Of a stretch of DNA of 64,000 nucleotides, positions 25,604 to 33,204 are shown one piece after another. The position numbers and the translations under genes are program-made. Origin of the DNA: Lentimicrobium sp. (lineage in GTDB: Bacteria; Bacteroidota; Bacteroidia; Bacteroidales; Lentimicrobiaceae); the NCBI GenBank assembly GCA_019429275.1, contig JAHYJC010000002.1, positions 98,634 to 162,633 on the forward strand. The letters run 5' to 3'. The notes below the pieces were generated by a model. It was not told the origin of the DNA. It made no database searches and saw only the letters and a list, made by a program, of their open reading frames with translations. Numbering within the stretch: the stretch's first letter is position 1; every line of letters begins with the position of its first letter.

Positions 25604-27019
25604 ATGCAAGAAGAAAGATTATCGACCAGCCTTAAAGCACTCACCATCAACCTCGACCAATCGACCTATGGTGTTTTCGCCGAAATCGGAGGTGGTCAGG
25701 AAGTTTCCAGAACCTTTTTTCAGGCCGGAGGAGCTTCGGGAACCATAGCCAAAACCATTTCTGCATACGACAAGCAATACAGCGACATCCTTTACAGCAA
25801 TAATAAGGAAAGCAGGCGCTATGTTTCGTGTCAGCGTCTAGAAGAAATGCTCGAATGCGAATATGATCAGCTGGTAAACATGCTGGGCCCTAAGCGAGAA
25901 ACACCTACCCGTTTTTTTGTTTTCGCCAACACAGTTTCAACGATAAATTTCCGGAAAGACAACATCAGTCACGGCTGGATAGGGTGCCGGTTTCAATTGA
26001 ATCATGACACCGAGCCAAACGAAGTAGTTATTCATGTCGGCCTTAAAGAGAATGACAGCATTCTGCAGCAAAACACTCTTGGTATTGCGGGTGTAAACCT
26101 GATATATGCATGTTTTTATCATCACGAAAGGCCAAATATTTTTATACAGTCCCTGCTCGATAATTTATCCACCGACCGAATGGAAATAACTATGATCAGG
26201 ATGAAAGGACCTGATTTATCGTATGTTGACAATCGGTTGCTGGCAGTTCAACTGGTTAAAAACCGAATGACCAATGCCATCATGTTCGACAGGTATGGTA
26301 GTGTTCAGGAGCCGGCCGATATGCTTTATAAAAAAAATGTGCTTGCTTTCCGGGGAAGTTTCAGACCCATTACTTATGCAGGGTTCGATATTTTAAAATC
26401 GAGTTACGCCCTGTTTAAACGCGATGAAGATTACGATAAATCCAACACGCTTTCGTTTTGTGAAATAACCCTCGATAACCTGATGACACCTGATGATACC
26501 GATATTGATGAAAGAGATTTCCTGGATCGTGTGGATTTATTAAATGGTATGGGACAAAACGTTATGGTATCCGGGTTTCGTGAATTTTATAAACTGGTAC
26601 ATTATTTTTCAGGATTCAGAATCAACAAGCAGAGATTGGTTGTAGGTGCCGAAACATTTGAGAAAATATTTGATCCAAAATACTATGCTGACCTGAAAGG
26701 TGGCATTCTGGAAGCATTCGGAAAGCTTTTCCCTGCAAACATGAAGATGTATGTTTACCCTGGGCTTGACCAGGATGTGCAAAAGCTTATCAGATCGAAA
26801 GATATACATTTTGAAGATGCCACCAGGCATTTATATGATTATCTGATTTCTTCGCGCCTGATCCTGGAAATTGAAGAAATAAATCAGAAATACATTAATA
26901 TTTTCTCTCCTCAGGTCTTGGAAAAAATTAAAATTTCAGACCATGCCTGGGAAAAACTGGTCCCTGTATATGTTGCAGAAACCATAAAAAAAAGAAAATT
27001 ATTCGGCTATAAAGGTTGA
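25604..27019 (+). CDS. Conserved protein of unknown function, second gene of the FMN-riboswitch operon
   Basis: A 471-aa protein with no signal peptide or membrane helix. The N-terminus is strongly patterned: LKALTINLDQSTYGVFAEIG, GQEVSRTFFQAGGASGTIAK and TISAYD. Mid-protein blocks include FFVFANTVS, HGWIGCRFQ and LGIAGVNLIYACFYH, then SLLDNLS, VDNRLLAVQLVKN and RGSFRPIT. I recall long homologues with this pattern in cyanobacteria and other bacteria, often labelled 'TonB-dependent receptor', which the sequence does not support because there is no plug or barrel. It lies 17 bp after the receptor gene and is likely co-transcribed from the riboswitch. I cannot assign a reaction. Confidence 0.8.
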   Translation: MQEERLSTSLKALTINLDQSTYGVFAEIGGGQEVSRTFFQAGGASGTIAKTISAYDKQYSDILYSNNKESRRYVSCQRLEEMLECEYDQLVNMLGPKRETPTRFFVFANTVSTINFRKDNISHGWIGCRFQLNHDTEPNEVVIHVGLKENDSILQQNTLGIAGVNLIYACFYHHERPNIFIQSLLDNLSTDRMEITMIRMKGPDLSYVDNRLLAVQLVKNRMTNAIMFDRYGSVQEPADMLYKKNVLAFRGSFRPITYAGFDILKSSYALFKRDEDYDKSNTLSFCEITLDNLMTPDDTDIDERDFLDRVDLLNGMGQNVMVSGFREFYKLVHYFSGFRINKQRLVVGAETFEKIFDPKYYADLKGGILEAFGKLFPANMKMYVYPGLDQDVQKLIRSKDIHFEDATRHLYDYLISSRLILEIEEINQKYINIFSPQVLEKIKISDHAWEKLVPVYVAETIKKRKLFGYKG

Positions 27020-27021
27020 TC

Positions 27022-27408
27022 CTAAATTTGCTTTATTACCTTTTCGAGAATTTCTGTCACCTTGCAGGAAAGATCAGTGACAGAATCACTCATAGCGATT
27101 TCCATATTTACTTTTGCATTAATCGCCGAAATTTCTGTTGAACCATCTTCCAGTTCCTGAATGATCACATTACATGGCAACAACAGTCCCACCATCGGTT
27201 CTTTCGACAGTACTTCATGAGCAAAAACCGGATTACAGGCTCCCAGAATTCTGTATTTTCTAAAATCGAGATTCAGCTTCTTTTTAAAAGTATCAGTTAC
27301 ATCTATTTCGGTAATTATTCCGAACCCATGTTCCTTAAGGATTTTTGTAGTTCTTTCAATCGCTTGCTCAAAAGAAAACTTTGTGTTTTTGGTAAAGTAG
27401 TATTTCAT
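27022..27408 (-). CDS. DUF302 family protein
   Basis: A 128-aa protein matching DUF302: MKYYFTKNTKFSFEQAIERTTKILKEHGFG-type start, then the conserved YRILGACNPVFAHEVL and GLLLPCNVIIQE segments. The two cysteines in GACNP and LPCN are family-conserved. The fold is a small alpha/beta barrel-like domain related to TTHA1732, and the function is unknown, with links to membrane or metal stress in some species. The gene ends 2 bp from the 471-aa gene, so the two converge, and it diverges from the MFS gene with its own -7 box. Confidence 0.87.
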   Translation of the reverse strand: MKYYFTKNTKFSFEQAIERTTKILKEHGFGIITEIDVTDTFKKKLNLDFRKYRILGACNPVFAHEVLSKEPMVGLLLPCNVIIQELEDGSTEISAINAKVNMEIAMSDSVTDLSCKVTEILEKVIKQI

Positions 27409-27462
27409 CCTGAAATTATATTAAAATTCGACATTAAAGTGCGCTAACATTTAACATTCGTA

Positions 27463-27470
27463 CAAAAGTA
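27463..27470 (-). promoter_or_regulatory. -7 box (TACTTTTG) of the DUF302 gene
   Basis: Plus-strand CAAAAGTA reads TACTTTTG on the minus strand, about 55 bp upstream of the DUF302 start and divergent from the MFS promoter. Confidence 0.55.
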
Positions 27471-27520
27471 ATGTTAATTAGATTAGTAAAATTTCAACTG
27501 CCTCACAATTTGATTTTGAA

Positions 27521-27528
27521 TACATTTG
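27521..27528 (+). promoter_or_regulatory. -7 box (TACATTTG) of the MFS gene
   Basis: TACATTTG matches TAnnTTTG and ends 13 bp before ATG 27542, leaving a very short leader. Confidence 0.55.
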
Positions 27529-27541
27529 CAAAAAATGCCGT

Positions 27542-28906
27542 ATGCGGACCAATACGCCCATTCTGTTTGTTACCACTTTAAGTTCATTCCTGACAGCATT
27601 TATGGGGTCGGCAATAAATATTGCCATGCCGGCAATAGGTTTGGAACTTGAAATGAATGCAGTTGAACTGGGCTGGGTATCAAATGCATATCTTCTGGCT
27701 GCTGCTGTTTTTCTACTCCCGTTTGGGCGAATTTCAGACATTTACGGTCGAAAGGTCTTTTTTATCTCAGGAATCCTGGTTTTCGTTTTGGCTTCCATTA
27801 TTTCAGCACTCGCTTTCTCTCCGCCAATCCTGCTGTTTGCCAGAGTGCTCAACGGTGCAGGAGGAGCCCTGATCTACTCTACAGCGATTGCACTTCTTAC
27901 CTCGTCATATCCGCGCGAGGAAAGAGGCCGGGTGCTGGGAATCAATGTTGCTTCTGTATATCTTGGGCTTAGCCTTGGACCAATTGTTAGTGGATTCCTG
28001 ATTTTATATTTTGGATGGAGAAGTATTTTTGTTTTTACCGCTTTGCTTAGTATAATCATTGTTCCAATTGCATTAAAAAAACTCAAAACTGAATTTAAAA
28101 AGGCAAATCGAGAAAAATTTGATTTAAAGGGAAGCCTTATTTATGGACTCAGCCTTGCATTAATTGTGTATAGTTTTCCTACACTGCCAGCTTCAGGAAG
28201 CATATTGCTGCTGATTCTTGGCATTATTGGCTTTACAGCATTCATTTACTACGAAGGAAAAATTGACAATCCATTGATAGCTATAGGCAAATTCAGGAAA
28301 AATCATCTTTTTATTTTCTCAAATATTGCTGCTTTTATCAACTACAGTGCTACTTTTGCCCTGGTATTTTTATTGAGCCTTTATTTGCAACAGGTTCTTA
28401 AGTTACCTCCGCATATGGCAGGCATGATATTGATGGCGCAACCCGTAACTATGACCATTTTCTCGCCTATAGCCGGTAAACTAAGCGACCGGATTGAACC
28501 ATCACTTGTGGCTTCAATGGGTATGTTTGTCACAGTTGTAGGACTATTCGCTTTTACAACGCTTGACAAAACCGACGGAGTCTGGTTCATAGTTGCAATC
28601 CTGATTATTCTGGGCATGGGATTCGCACTTTTCTCGTCGCCAAACACCAATGCAGTAATGAGCTCTGTAAAACAGGCCGAATATGGTGTTGCATCCTCTG
28701 TGCTTGGAACAATGCGCCTGACTGGTCAAACCATCAGTATGGGAATTAGTATGCTGGTATTTGCTCTGATGATGAAGGAATCAGGGAAAAGTATAGACAA
28801 TACCGATGAACTTTTATCAGCGATCAAAACATCTTTTCTTGTTTTTGCATTACTTTCAGTTGCGGGTGTATTTTTTTCGCTGAAAAGAGGGAAAATGAGA
28901 CCCTGA
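27542..28906 (+). CDS. MFS transporter, DHA2 (EmrB/QacA-type) drug exporter family
   Basis: A 454-aa inner-membrane protein with about 14 hydrophobic helices, typical of the DHA2 class of proton-coupled multidrug exporters. The loop after helix 2 has GRISDIYGRKVFF, the MFS motif A (GxxxDxxGRK). Helix 5 carries VYLGLSLGPIVSGFL, a form of motif C (the antiporter motif), supporting export. No membrane-fusion partner (EmrA) or outer-membrane channel is adjacent, so it probably acts alone. The substrate is unknown. A nearby position next to a flavin-regulated operon is not evidence for flavin transport, as it has its own promoter. Confidence 0.88.
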   Translation: MRTNTPILFVTTLSSFLTAFMGSAINIAMPAIGLELEMNAVELGWVSNAYLLAAAVFLLPFGRISDIYGRKVFFISGILVFVLASIISALAFSPPILLFARVLNGAGGALIYSTAIALLTSSYPREERGRVLGINVASVYLGLSLGPIVSGFLILYFGWRSIFVFTALLSIIIVPIALKKLKTEFKKANREKFDLKGSLIYGLSLALIVYSFPTLPASGSILLLILGIIGFTAFIYYEGKIDNPLIAIGKFRKNHLFIFSNIAAFINYSATFALVFLLSLYLQQVLKLPPHMAGMILMAQPVTMTIFSPIAGKLSDRIEPSLVASMGMFVTVVGLFAFTTLDKTDGVWFIVAILIILGMGFALFSSPNTNAVMSSVKQAEYGVASSVLGTMRLTGQTISMGISMLVFALMMKESGKSIDNTDELLSAIKTSFLVFALLSVAGVFFSLKRGKMRP

Positions 28907-28928
28907 ATAAATTATTAAAATATAACAA

Positions 28929-29612
28929 ATGAATGAATCTGAATCTAAGTACGCACTGGTTTTTGGTGCAAGCGGATTGATCGGAAAGTTTTTAACCGAA
29001 CAATTAATCAATGACAAAAGATATAAAAAAATCATCATTTTTGTCAGAACAAAGCAAAAACTTGTAAGTCCACAAGTTGAACAACTCATTCTTGAGCCTG
29101 AAAATTTAGAGCAATACGCAGATCTTTTTAAAAATAATCATGTATTTTGCTGCATTGGTTCAACGCGTAAAAAGGCGGGAAGCAATAAGAATTTCTTCAA
29201 AATCGACCACAATCTTGTCGAAAAAATTGCACAGGTTTCATCACATCAAAATGCCGAATCGTTTGTTGTTGTTTCATCTATAGGTGCATCTGCAGAATCA
29301 GGCAATTTTTATCTACGCACCAAAGGCCTCATGGAGCAATCCATCAAAACATTTCAGTTTTCCAACATCAGTATCATGAGGCCATCCATACTTCTGGGTA
29401 TGAGAACTGAAAGCAGATTTTTTGAAGAAATAGGAAAAAAAATTTCTGTAATGACTGCACCTTTATTGACTGGTAAATTCCGGAAGTACAGGCCAATTCA
29501 TGCGAATGATGTTGCAAAAGCCATGATTATGGCCGCATTTAGGGGCAAAGGAATCTTCACCTTTGAATCTGACGAAATCGAAAAGTTGACAAATGCAAAA
29601 ATCCGAAAGTAA
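28929..29612 (+). CDS. NAD(P)-binding Rossmann protein (HTATIP2/atypical SDR-like)
   Basis: A 227-aa atypical SDR. The N-terminal dinucleotide-binding motif is VFGASGLIGKFL (about 11-22). Further family features are HVFCCIGSTRKKAGS and FVVVSSIGASAES, then YLRTKGLMEQ carrying the YxxxK-like pair as Y-L-R-T-K. The C-terminus has SIMRPSILLGMR and the RPIHANDVAKAM segment. These match oxidoreductases of the HTATIP2 / NAD(P)H-binding group; the substrate is unknown. The stop overlaps the next start (TAATG), so it is first in a three-gene operon with a rhodanese and DUF2062. Confidence 0.8.
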   Translation: MNESESKYALVFGASGLIGKFLTEQLINDKRYKKIIIFVRTKQKLVSPQVEQLILEPENLEQYADLFKNNHVFCCIGSTRKKAGSNKNFFKIDHNLVEKIAQVSSHQNAESFVVVSSIGASAESGNFYLRTKGLMEQSIKTFQFSNISIMRPSILLGMRTESRFFEEIGKKISVMTAPLLTGKFRKYRPIHANDVAKAMIMAAFRGKGIFTFESDEIEKLTNAKIRK

Positions 29613-29929
29613 TGAAATTCATTAATCCCTCTGAATTAAAATCTAAAATTGATGCTGGCGAGGTTTTTCAGCTAATTGACACCCGTGAAGTCGAAAAGTA
29701 CAATACCTGCCATATTGAAGGTGCAATTTCCATTCCTCAACTGGAACTTCCTTACAAACTGGATCTTGTACAAAAAGAGGGTACGGTAATTATCTATTGC
29801 ATTTACGGAATGAAAAGCGATCAGGTTTATATTTATCTTAAAGATAAGCTGAAAATAAAAGAATTATATATACTTGACGGAGGTATTTATCAGTATGCTT
29901 CTGAAATTGACCCGTCAATGGATGTATGA
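29612..29929 (+). CDS. Single-domain rhodanese-like protein
   Basis: A 105-aa single rhodanese domain. The aspartate-bearing LIDTREVEKYNTCHIEGAIS segment and the active-site loop YCIYGMKSDQ (Cys63) are visible, ending with LYILDGGIYQY. The active-site Cys is present, so sulfur transfer is possible, though the loop differs from the common CRxGxR form. There is no signal peptide, so it is cytosolic. Its start overlaps the upstream stop by 1 bp and its stop overlaps the DUF2062 start as ATGA, so the three genes are translationally coupled. The partner in vivo is unknown. Confidence 0.88.
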   Translation: MKFINPSELKSKIDAGEVFQLIDTREVEKYNTCHIEGAISIPQLELPYKLDLVQKEGTVIIYCIYGMKSDQVYIYLKDKLKIKELYILDGGIYQYASEIDPSMDV

Positions 29930-30411
29930 AAACCCGGACAAACAATAGAATCAGAGAGCTGCTTATCACTTCGGTAGAGAAATTCCTGCGTCAGGGGCTT
30001 TCTCCAAAAATGATTTCGCGGACCATTGCTTCAGCACTGTTTGTAGGAACAATTCCGGTTCCGGGTGTTTCAACGCTGCTTTGTGCCTTGCTGGCAGCCG
30101 CATTCAAAATGAATCTCGCCTTGATCCAGGTGGTAAATTATCTGGTTTTTCCGCTGCAACTGCTGTTGTTCTTGCCTTTCATAAACATAGCAACCAGGCT
30201 TTCGGGTAAGGGTGTTTTTTTGGAGATCCCTCATTTAATGGAACAAATGACTTTAGGTAACTGGCAAAATATTTCAGCTGAATTGTTCTGGTTGATTTCA
30301 TCCACCATACTTGTATGGATAGTGATAATGTTTCCTGTTTCTGCACTCTGCTATTTTGGGCTGAATCCTGTTGTTGCAGCAATCAGGAAAAACAAGGCTG
30401 ATAATTCTTGA
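29926..30411 (+). CDS. DUF2062 domain membrane protein
   Basis: A 161-aa protein matching DUF2062. A short amphipathic N-terminus with LRQGLSPKMISRTIA leads into two or three hydrophobic helices containing the conserved FVGTIPVPGVSTLLCALLA and NYLVFPLQLLLFLPF segments. DUF2062 domains occur alone or fused to GT2 glycosyltransferases and are thought to sit in the membrane; the role is not established. It is the last gene of the SDR/rhodanese/DUF2062 operon, overlapping the rhodanese by 4 bp, and converges with the SDR at 30415. Confidence 0.85.
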   Translation: MKTRTNNRIRELLITSVEKFLRQGLSPKMISRTIASALFVGTIPVPGVSTLLCALLAAAFKMNLALIQVVNYLVFPLQLLLFLPFINIATRLSGKGVFLEIPHLMEQMTLGNWQNISAELFWLISSTILVWIVIMFPVSALCYFGLNPVVAAIRKNKADNS

Positions 30412-30414
30412 CAT

Positions 30415-31191
30415 TCAGCCCATTATCCCTTTTACCAGATTTCCGGCAACTGAAATTACCTGTCCGGTAACAAATGCTGAGGAAGGAGCCAGTAACCATG
30501 AAGCAAGTTCGGCAAACTGAGCTGGATCACCCAACTTACCCGTTCCTGTTTCAATGATAAACTCATCTCTTGCATCTTCAATACTTTTTCCTGAAGATTC
30601 TGCCCTTTTCACAAAAAGGCGTTTCATAGCATCAGTTTCATGGTAACCTGGTGCAAGTATATTAATGGTAATTCCTCTGCCGGCAACCTCATCAGCCAGG
30701 GTTCTGACCATACCGGCCACGGCTGCTCTGAAGGAGTTACTCAACACCAATTGTTTTACGGGTTGCTTTACAGAAACACTTTCAATCAGCACGATGCGGC
30801 CATATCCAGCTTCAGCAAAAACCGGAATCAACTTATGTAACAGATTTACCTTCCAGAATAATACTTTTTGAAATGCATCTTGCCACAATTCAGGGCTTGT
30901 CTCCGTAAAACCTCCGGCCGGTGGCCCTCCGGCATTGATCACTATGCCATGTATCTGAAGGTTGCCAATGGTTTTGATCAGCTGATCGGGAAACTCAGGC
31001 AAAGTAACATCAGCCTTAACAGGGATAAACCTGTCTGTATTCAGGTTTGTAATCTTTGCTAAGATTTCAGTCCTTCGTGACACCCCTATTACATTGGCAT
31101 TTTCGTCAAGCAGCCTCAGCGAAATTGCTTTTCCAAATCCGGATGAGGCACCAAGTACAACAAACCAATTATTTTTCAGATCAAGATCCAT
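30415..31191 (-). CDS. SDR-family protein lacking the YxxxK pair
   Basis: A 258-aa classical-length SDR. The NAD(P)-binding motif GASSGFGKAI (about 14-23), the NAGGPP segment (about 86-91) and the SVS active-site serine region (about 138-140) are present, as is ILAPGYHETDAM after the sixth strand. Where YxxxK is expected, the sequence reads VLSNSFRAAVAG (about 149-160), so the catalytic Tyr and Lys are absent. From memory, this belongs to a divergent SDR clade with LSN..RA at this place, annotated as beta-ketoacyl-reductase-like. Catalysis by the normal mechanism is unlikely. It converges with the DUF2062 operon and is followed upstream by the helicase gene. Confidence 0.85.
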   Translation of the reverse strand: MDLDLKNNWFVVLGASSGFGKAISLRLLDENANVIGVSRRTEILAKITNLNTDRFIPVKADVTLPEFPDQLIKTIGNLQIHGIVINAGGPPAGGFTETSPELWQDAFQKVLFWKVNLLHKLIPVFAEAGYGRIVLIESVSVKQPVKQLVLSNSFRAAVAGMVRTLADEVAGRGITINILAPGYHETDAMKRLFVKRAESSGKSIEDARDEFIIETGTGKLGDPAQFAELASWLLAPSSAFVTGQVISVAGNLVKGIMG

Positions 31192-31209
31192 GTAACAGAA
31201 ATTTTAATG

Positions 31210-32436
31210 TTATTTTTTTCTGACATTTCTTTTATGGAAGTGCACCGGCCCTGAAGACTTTGGGTTATATTCCGGTCCCGGGCCCATCTCAGGTGGCGGC
31301 ATAAGCTTGATTATTTCATTTTCGATCAGTTTTTCTATTTTCGAAAAGCGAAACATATCGGTTTCATTCACAAATGTTATGGCGATGCCTGATTGTTCGG
31401 CCCTGGCAGTGCGACCCACCCTGTGCACATAATCTTCAGCATCATGGGGAACATCATAATTTACTACCAGACTGATATTTTCAATATCGATACCTCTCGA
31501 CAAAACATCTGTGGCAATCAGAATCTGCAGATTTCTTGTTCTGAATCTGAGCAAAACCTTTTCCCTCTCTGTCTGCTCCAAATCAGAATGTATATCTGCA
31601 ACCTGAAAACCTGCTGACAATAATTCCCGGGTGATTGTTTTTACCTTGCTTTTGGTAGAAGCAAAAATTAAAATGCTGGGTAAGTCCCTATCGCGAATCA
31701 ATTTGGCAAGCAACTGAAGTTTCTGGGAATCATGGGTCAGATAGGCTGCCTGCAAAATTCCGGCAGCAGGTTTAGAGACTGCAATGTTGACTTCCACTGG
31801 GTTTTTGAGTATTTTCCGACTTAGCTCTCTAATACGCGAAGGCATTGTAGCAGAAAACAGAAAGGTCGATCTGTTTTCAGGTAAATAACTGATGATTTTC
31901 ATAATGTCATCCACAAATCCCATATCAAGCATACGGTCGGCTTCATCCAGGACAAGGTGTTGCAGTTGAGAAACAGGAATAATATCCATATTCAGGAATG
32001 AAATCAGTTTTCCCGGAGTAGCAACCACTATATCAACCCCCTGACTCAAAGCACGTTTCTGTTGCTCCCATTCCATGCCGTCTGTTCCACCGTAAACAGC
32101 CATAGAACTCAGGTTTACAAAATAACTCAACCCTTCCAAAGCCTGGGCAATCTGAATTGCTAATTCCCTGGTGGGTGAAATAATGATGGTATTAACCCCT
32201 TTTACAGGATGATTGATAATCCGGTGTAAAACCGGAAGCAGATAGGCCGCTGTTTTACCTGTACCGGTCTGTGCACATCCTATAACATCGCAGCCTTGCA
32301 TGATGTGCGGAATAATTTGCTTCTGTATGGGTGTTGGTATTTCAAAACCTATGGAATCAAGGCCTTCCATTACTGATTTATCGAAACCAAAGTCTTTGAA
32401 GTTATTTATTTGATGATCTCCTGATGAATTGTCCAT
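31210..32436 (-). CDS. DEAD-box RNA helicase
   Basis: A 408-aa RNA helicase. Motifs are in order: Q-motif region (FGFDKSVMEGLDSIGFEIPTP), Walker A (AQTGTGKT), Ia (PTRELA), GG-TD region, DEAD in VLDEADRMLDMGF, SAT in FSATMP, and VI (HRVGRTAR). The C-terminal tail after the second RecA domain is short and basic (FHKRNVRKK). It resembles the RhlE-like group common in Bacteroidota, which act in ribosome assembly, mRNA turnover or cold adaptation; the exact role is unresolved. A strong -7 box lies about 45 bp upstream. Confidence 0.93.
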   Translation of the reverse strand: MDNSSGDHQINNFKDFGFDKSVMEGLDSIGFEIPTPIQKQIIPHIMQGCDVIGCAQTGTGKTAAYLLPVLHRIINHPVKGVNTIIISPTRELAIQIAQALEGLSYFVNLSSMAVYGGTDGMEWEQQKRALSQGVDIVVATPGKLISFLNMDIIPVSQLQHLVLDEADRMLDMGFVDDIMKIISYLPENRSTFLFSATMPSRIRELSRKILKNPVEVNIAVSKPAAGILQAAYLTHDSQKLQLLAKLIRDRDLPSILIFASTKSKVKTITRELLSAGFQVADIHSDLEQTEREKVLLRFRTRNLQILIATDVLSRGIDIENISLVVNYDVPHDAEDYVHRVGRTARAEQSGIAITFVNETDMFRFSKIEKLIENEIIKLMPPPEMGPGPEYNPKSSGPVHFHKRNVRKK

Positions 32437-32482
32437 TATTTAAAATTAAAAAATTATTAATCTGGCCTGTGAATAGCCGGAT

Positions 32483-32490
32483 CAAAGGTA
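32483..32490 (-). promoter_or_regulatory. -7 box (TACCTTTG) of the DEAD-box helicase
   Basis: Plus-strand CAAAGGTA reads TACCTTTG on the minus strand, about 47 bp upstream of the helicase start. The remaining gap up to 32635 shows nothing else recognisable. Confidence 0.6.
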
Positions 32491-32635
32491 TGTATAACAA
32501 TTATAAATACTTATGTATTCAAAAAACAGTCAGAAAATTAAAATAATTGTCAAACCTGAAACTAGAAATCAACCGTCAGCATTATATAATTATGGATAGT
32601 TAAGGATTAAATAACTGATTATTAATTTAATACAA

Positions 32636-32668
32636 TAAAAAAAGGGGTATAACTACCCCCTTTTTTAT
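32636..32668 (-). terminator. Rho-independent terminator of the small lipoprotein gene
   Basis: AAAAAGGGG and CCCCCTTTTTT flank an 8-nt loop (plus-strand view). On the minus strand this gives a stem and T-run just after the stop at 32688. Confidence 0.75.
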
Positions 32669-32687
32669 ATTTCTGTCATAATTCTGA

Positions 32688-32900
32688 TTATTCAACGATA
32701 GCTTCAACAACAGTTGTATCAGCTATAGCTGCATTGATTGAATCCTGAATACGAACCTGCTCAGCTTCTACAAGAGCGATGGAGTCAGCAATACGGATTG
32801 AATCCAGGCGATCCTGCTCAGCCAATTGTTCTGCACTTGGTCCGCAAGCAACCATAGTTGCCAGACCTACAACTACTAAAATCTGTGATAATGTTTTCAT
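32688..32900 (-). CDS. Small lipoprotein, unknown function
   Basis: A 70-aa protein from ATG 32900. The longer frame to 32993 would cross the promoter and is not used. The first about 20 residues form a lipoprotein signal (KTLSQILVVVGLATMVAC) with Cys20 as the lipidated residue after MVA. The mature part is helical and charged with a repeating DSI pattern (RLDSIRIADSIALVEAEQ, QDSINAAIAD), suggesting a coiled coil. It may be a small periplasm- or outer-membrane-anchored structural peptide. I do not recognise a named family. It is flanked by its own promoter and terminator. Confidence 0.8.
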   Translation of the reverse strand: MKTLSQILVVVGLATMVACGPSAEQLAEQDRLDSIRIADSIALVEAEQVRIQDSINAAIADTTVVEAIVE

Positions 32901-32926
32901 GTGTTTTTTGTTGTATGTTAACGATG

Positions 32927-32934
32927 CAAATGTA
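32927..32934 (-). promoter_or_regulatory. -7 box (TACATTTG) of the small lipoprotein gene
   Basis: Plus-strand CAAATGTA reads TACATTTG on the minus strand, 27 bp upstream of ATG 32900. This supports the shorter start. Confidence 0.6.
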
Positions 32935-33172
32935 CATAAGTTTGAAATTAAAAAGCAAGTAAAAATTAAATTTTTTAATATTTTTTTAATCATTTATAAT
33001 ATTGATGTTCAATTATTTAAAAATTATATAAAAAAATAATTAAATTTTACCTTAAAATAGACTTAAAAAAAACGTCGTGTTTTGACCATAAATCTAAAAA
33101 AATGATTTTTCCAGACTGAATTAAATTAAAAAATCCGACTCAATTCAATTCAGTACATTCAGCAGTGATTTG

Positions 33173-33180
33173 TACCTTTG
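33173..33180 (+). promoter_or_regulatory. -7 box (TACCTTTG) of rarA
   Basis: TACCTTTG matches TAnnTTTG and lies 25 bp upstream of ATG 33205. Confidence 0.6.
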
Positions 33181-33204
33181 TTTGTTGAATTTTAATAAAG
33201 AATC

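Noticed and set aside
32901..32993. An N-terminal extension of the small lipoprotein
   Set aside because: It spans the -7 box at 32927 and would bury the lipoprotein signal.
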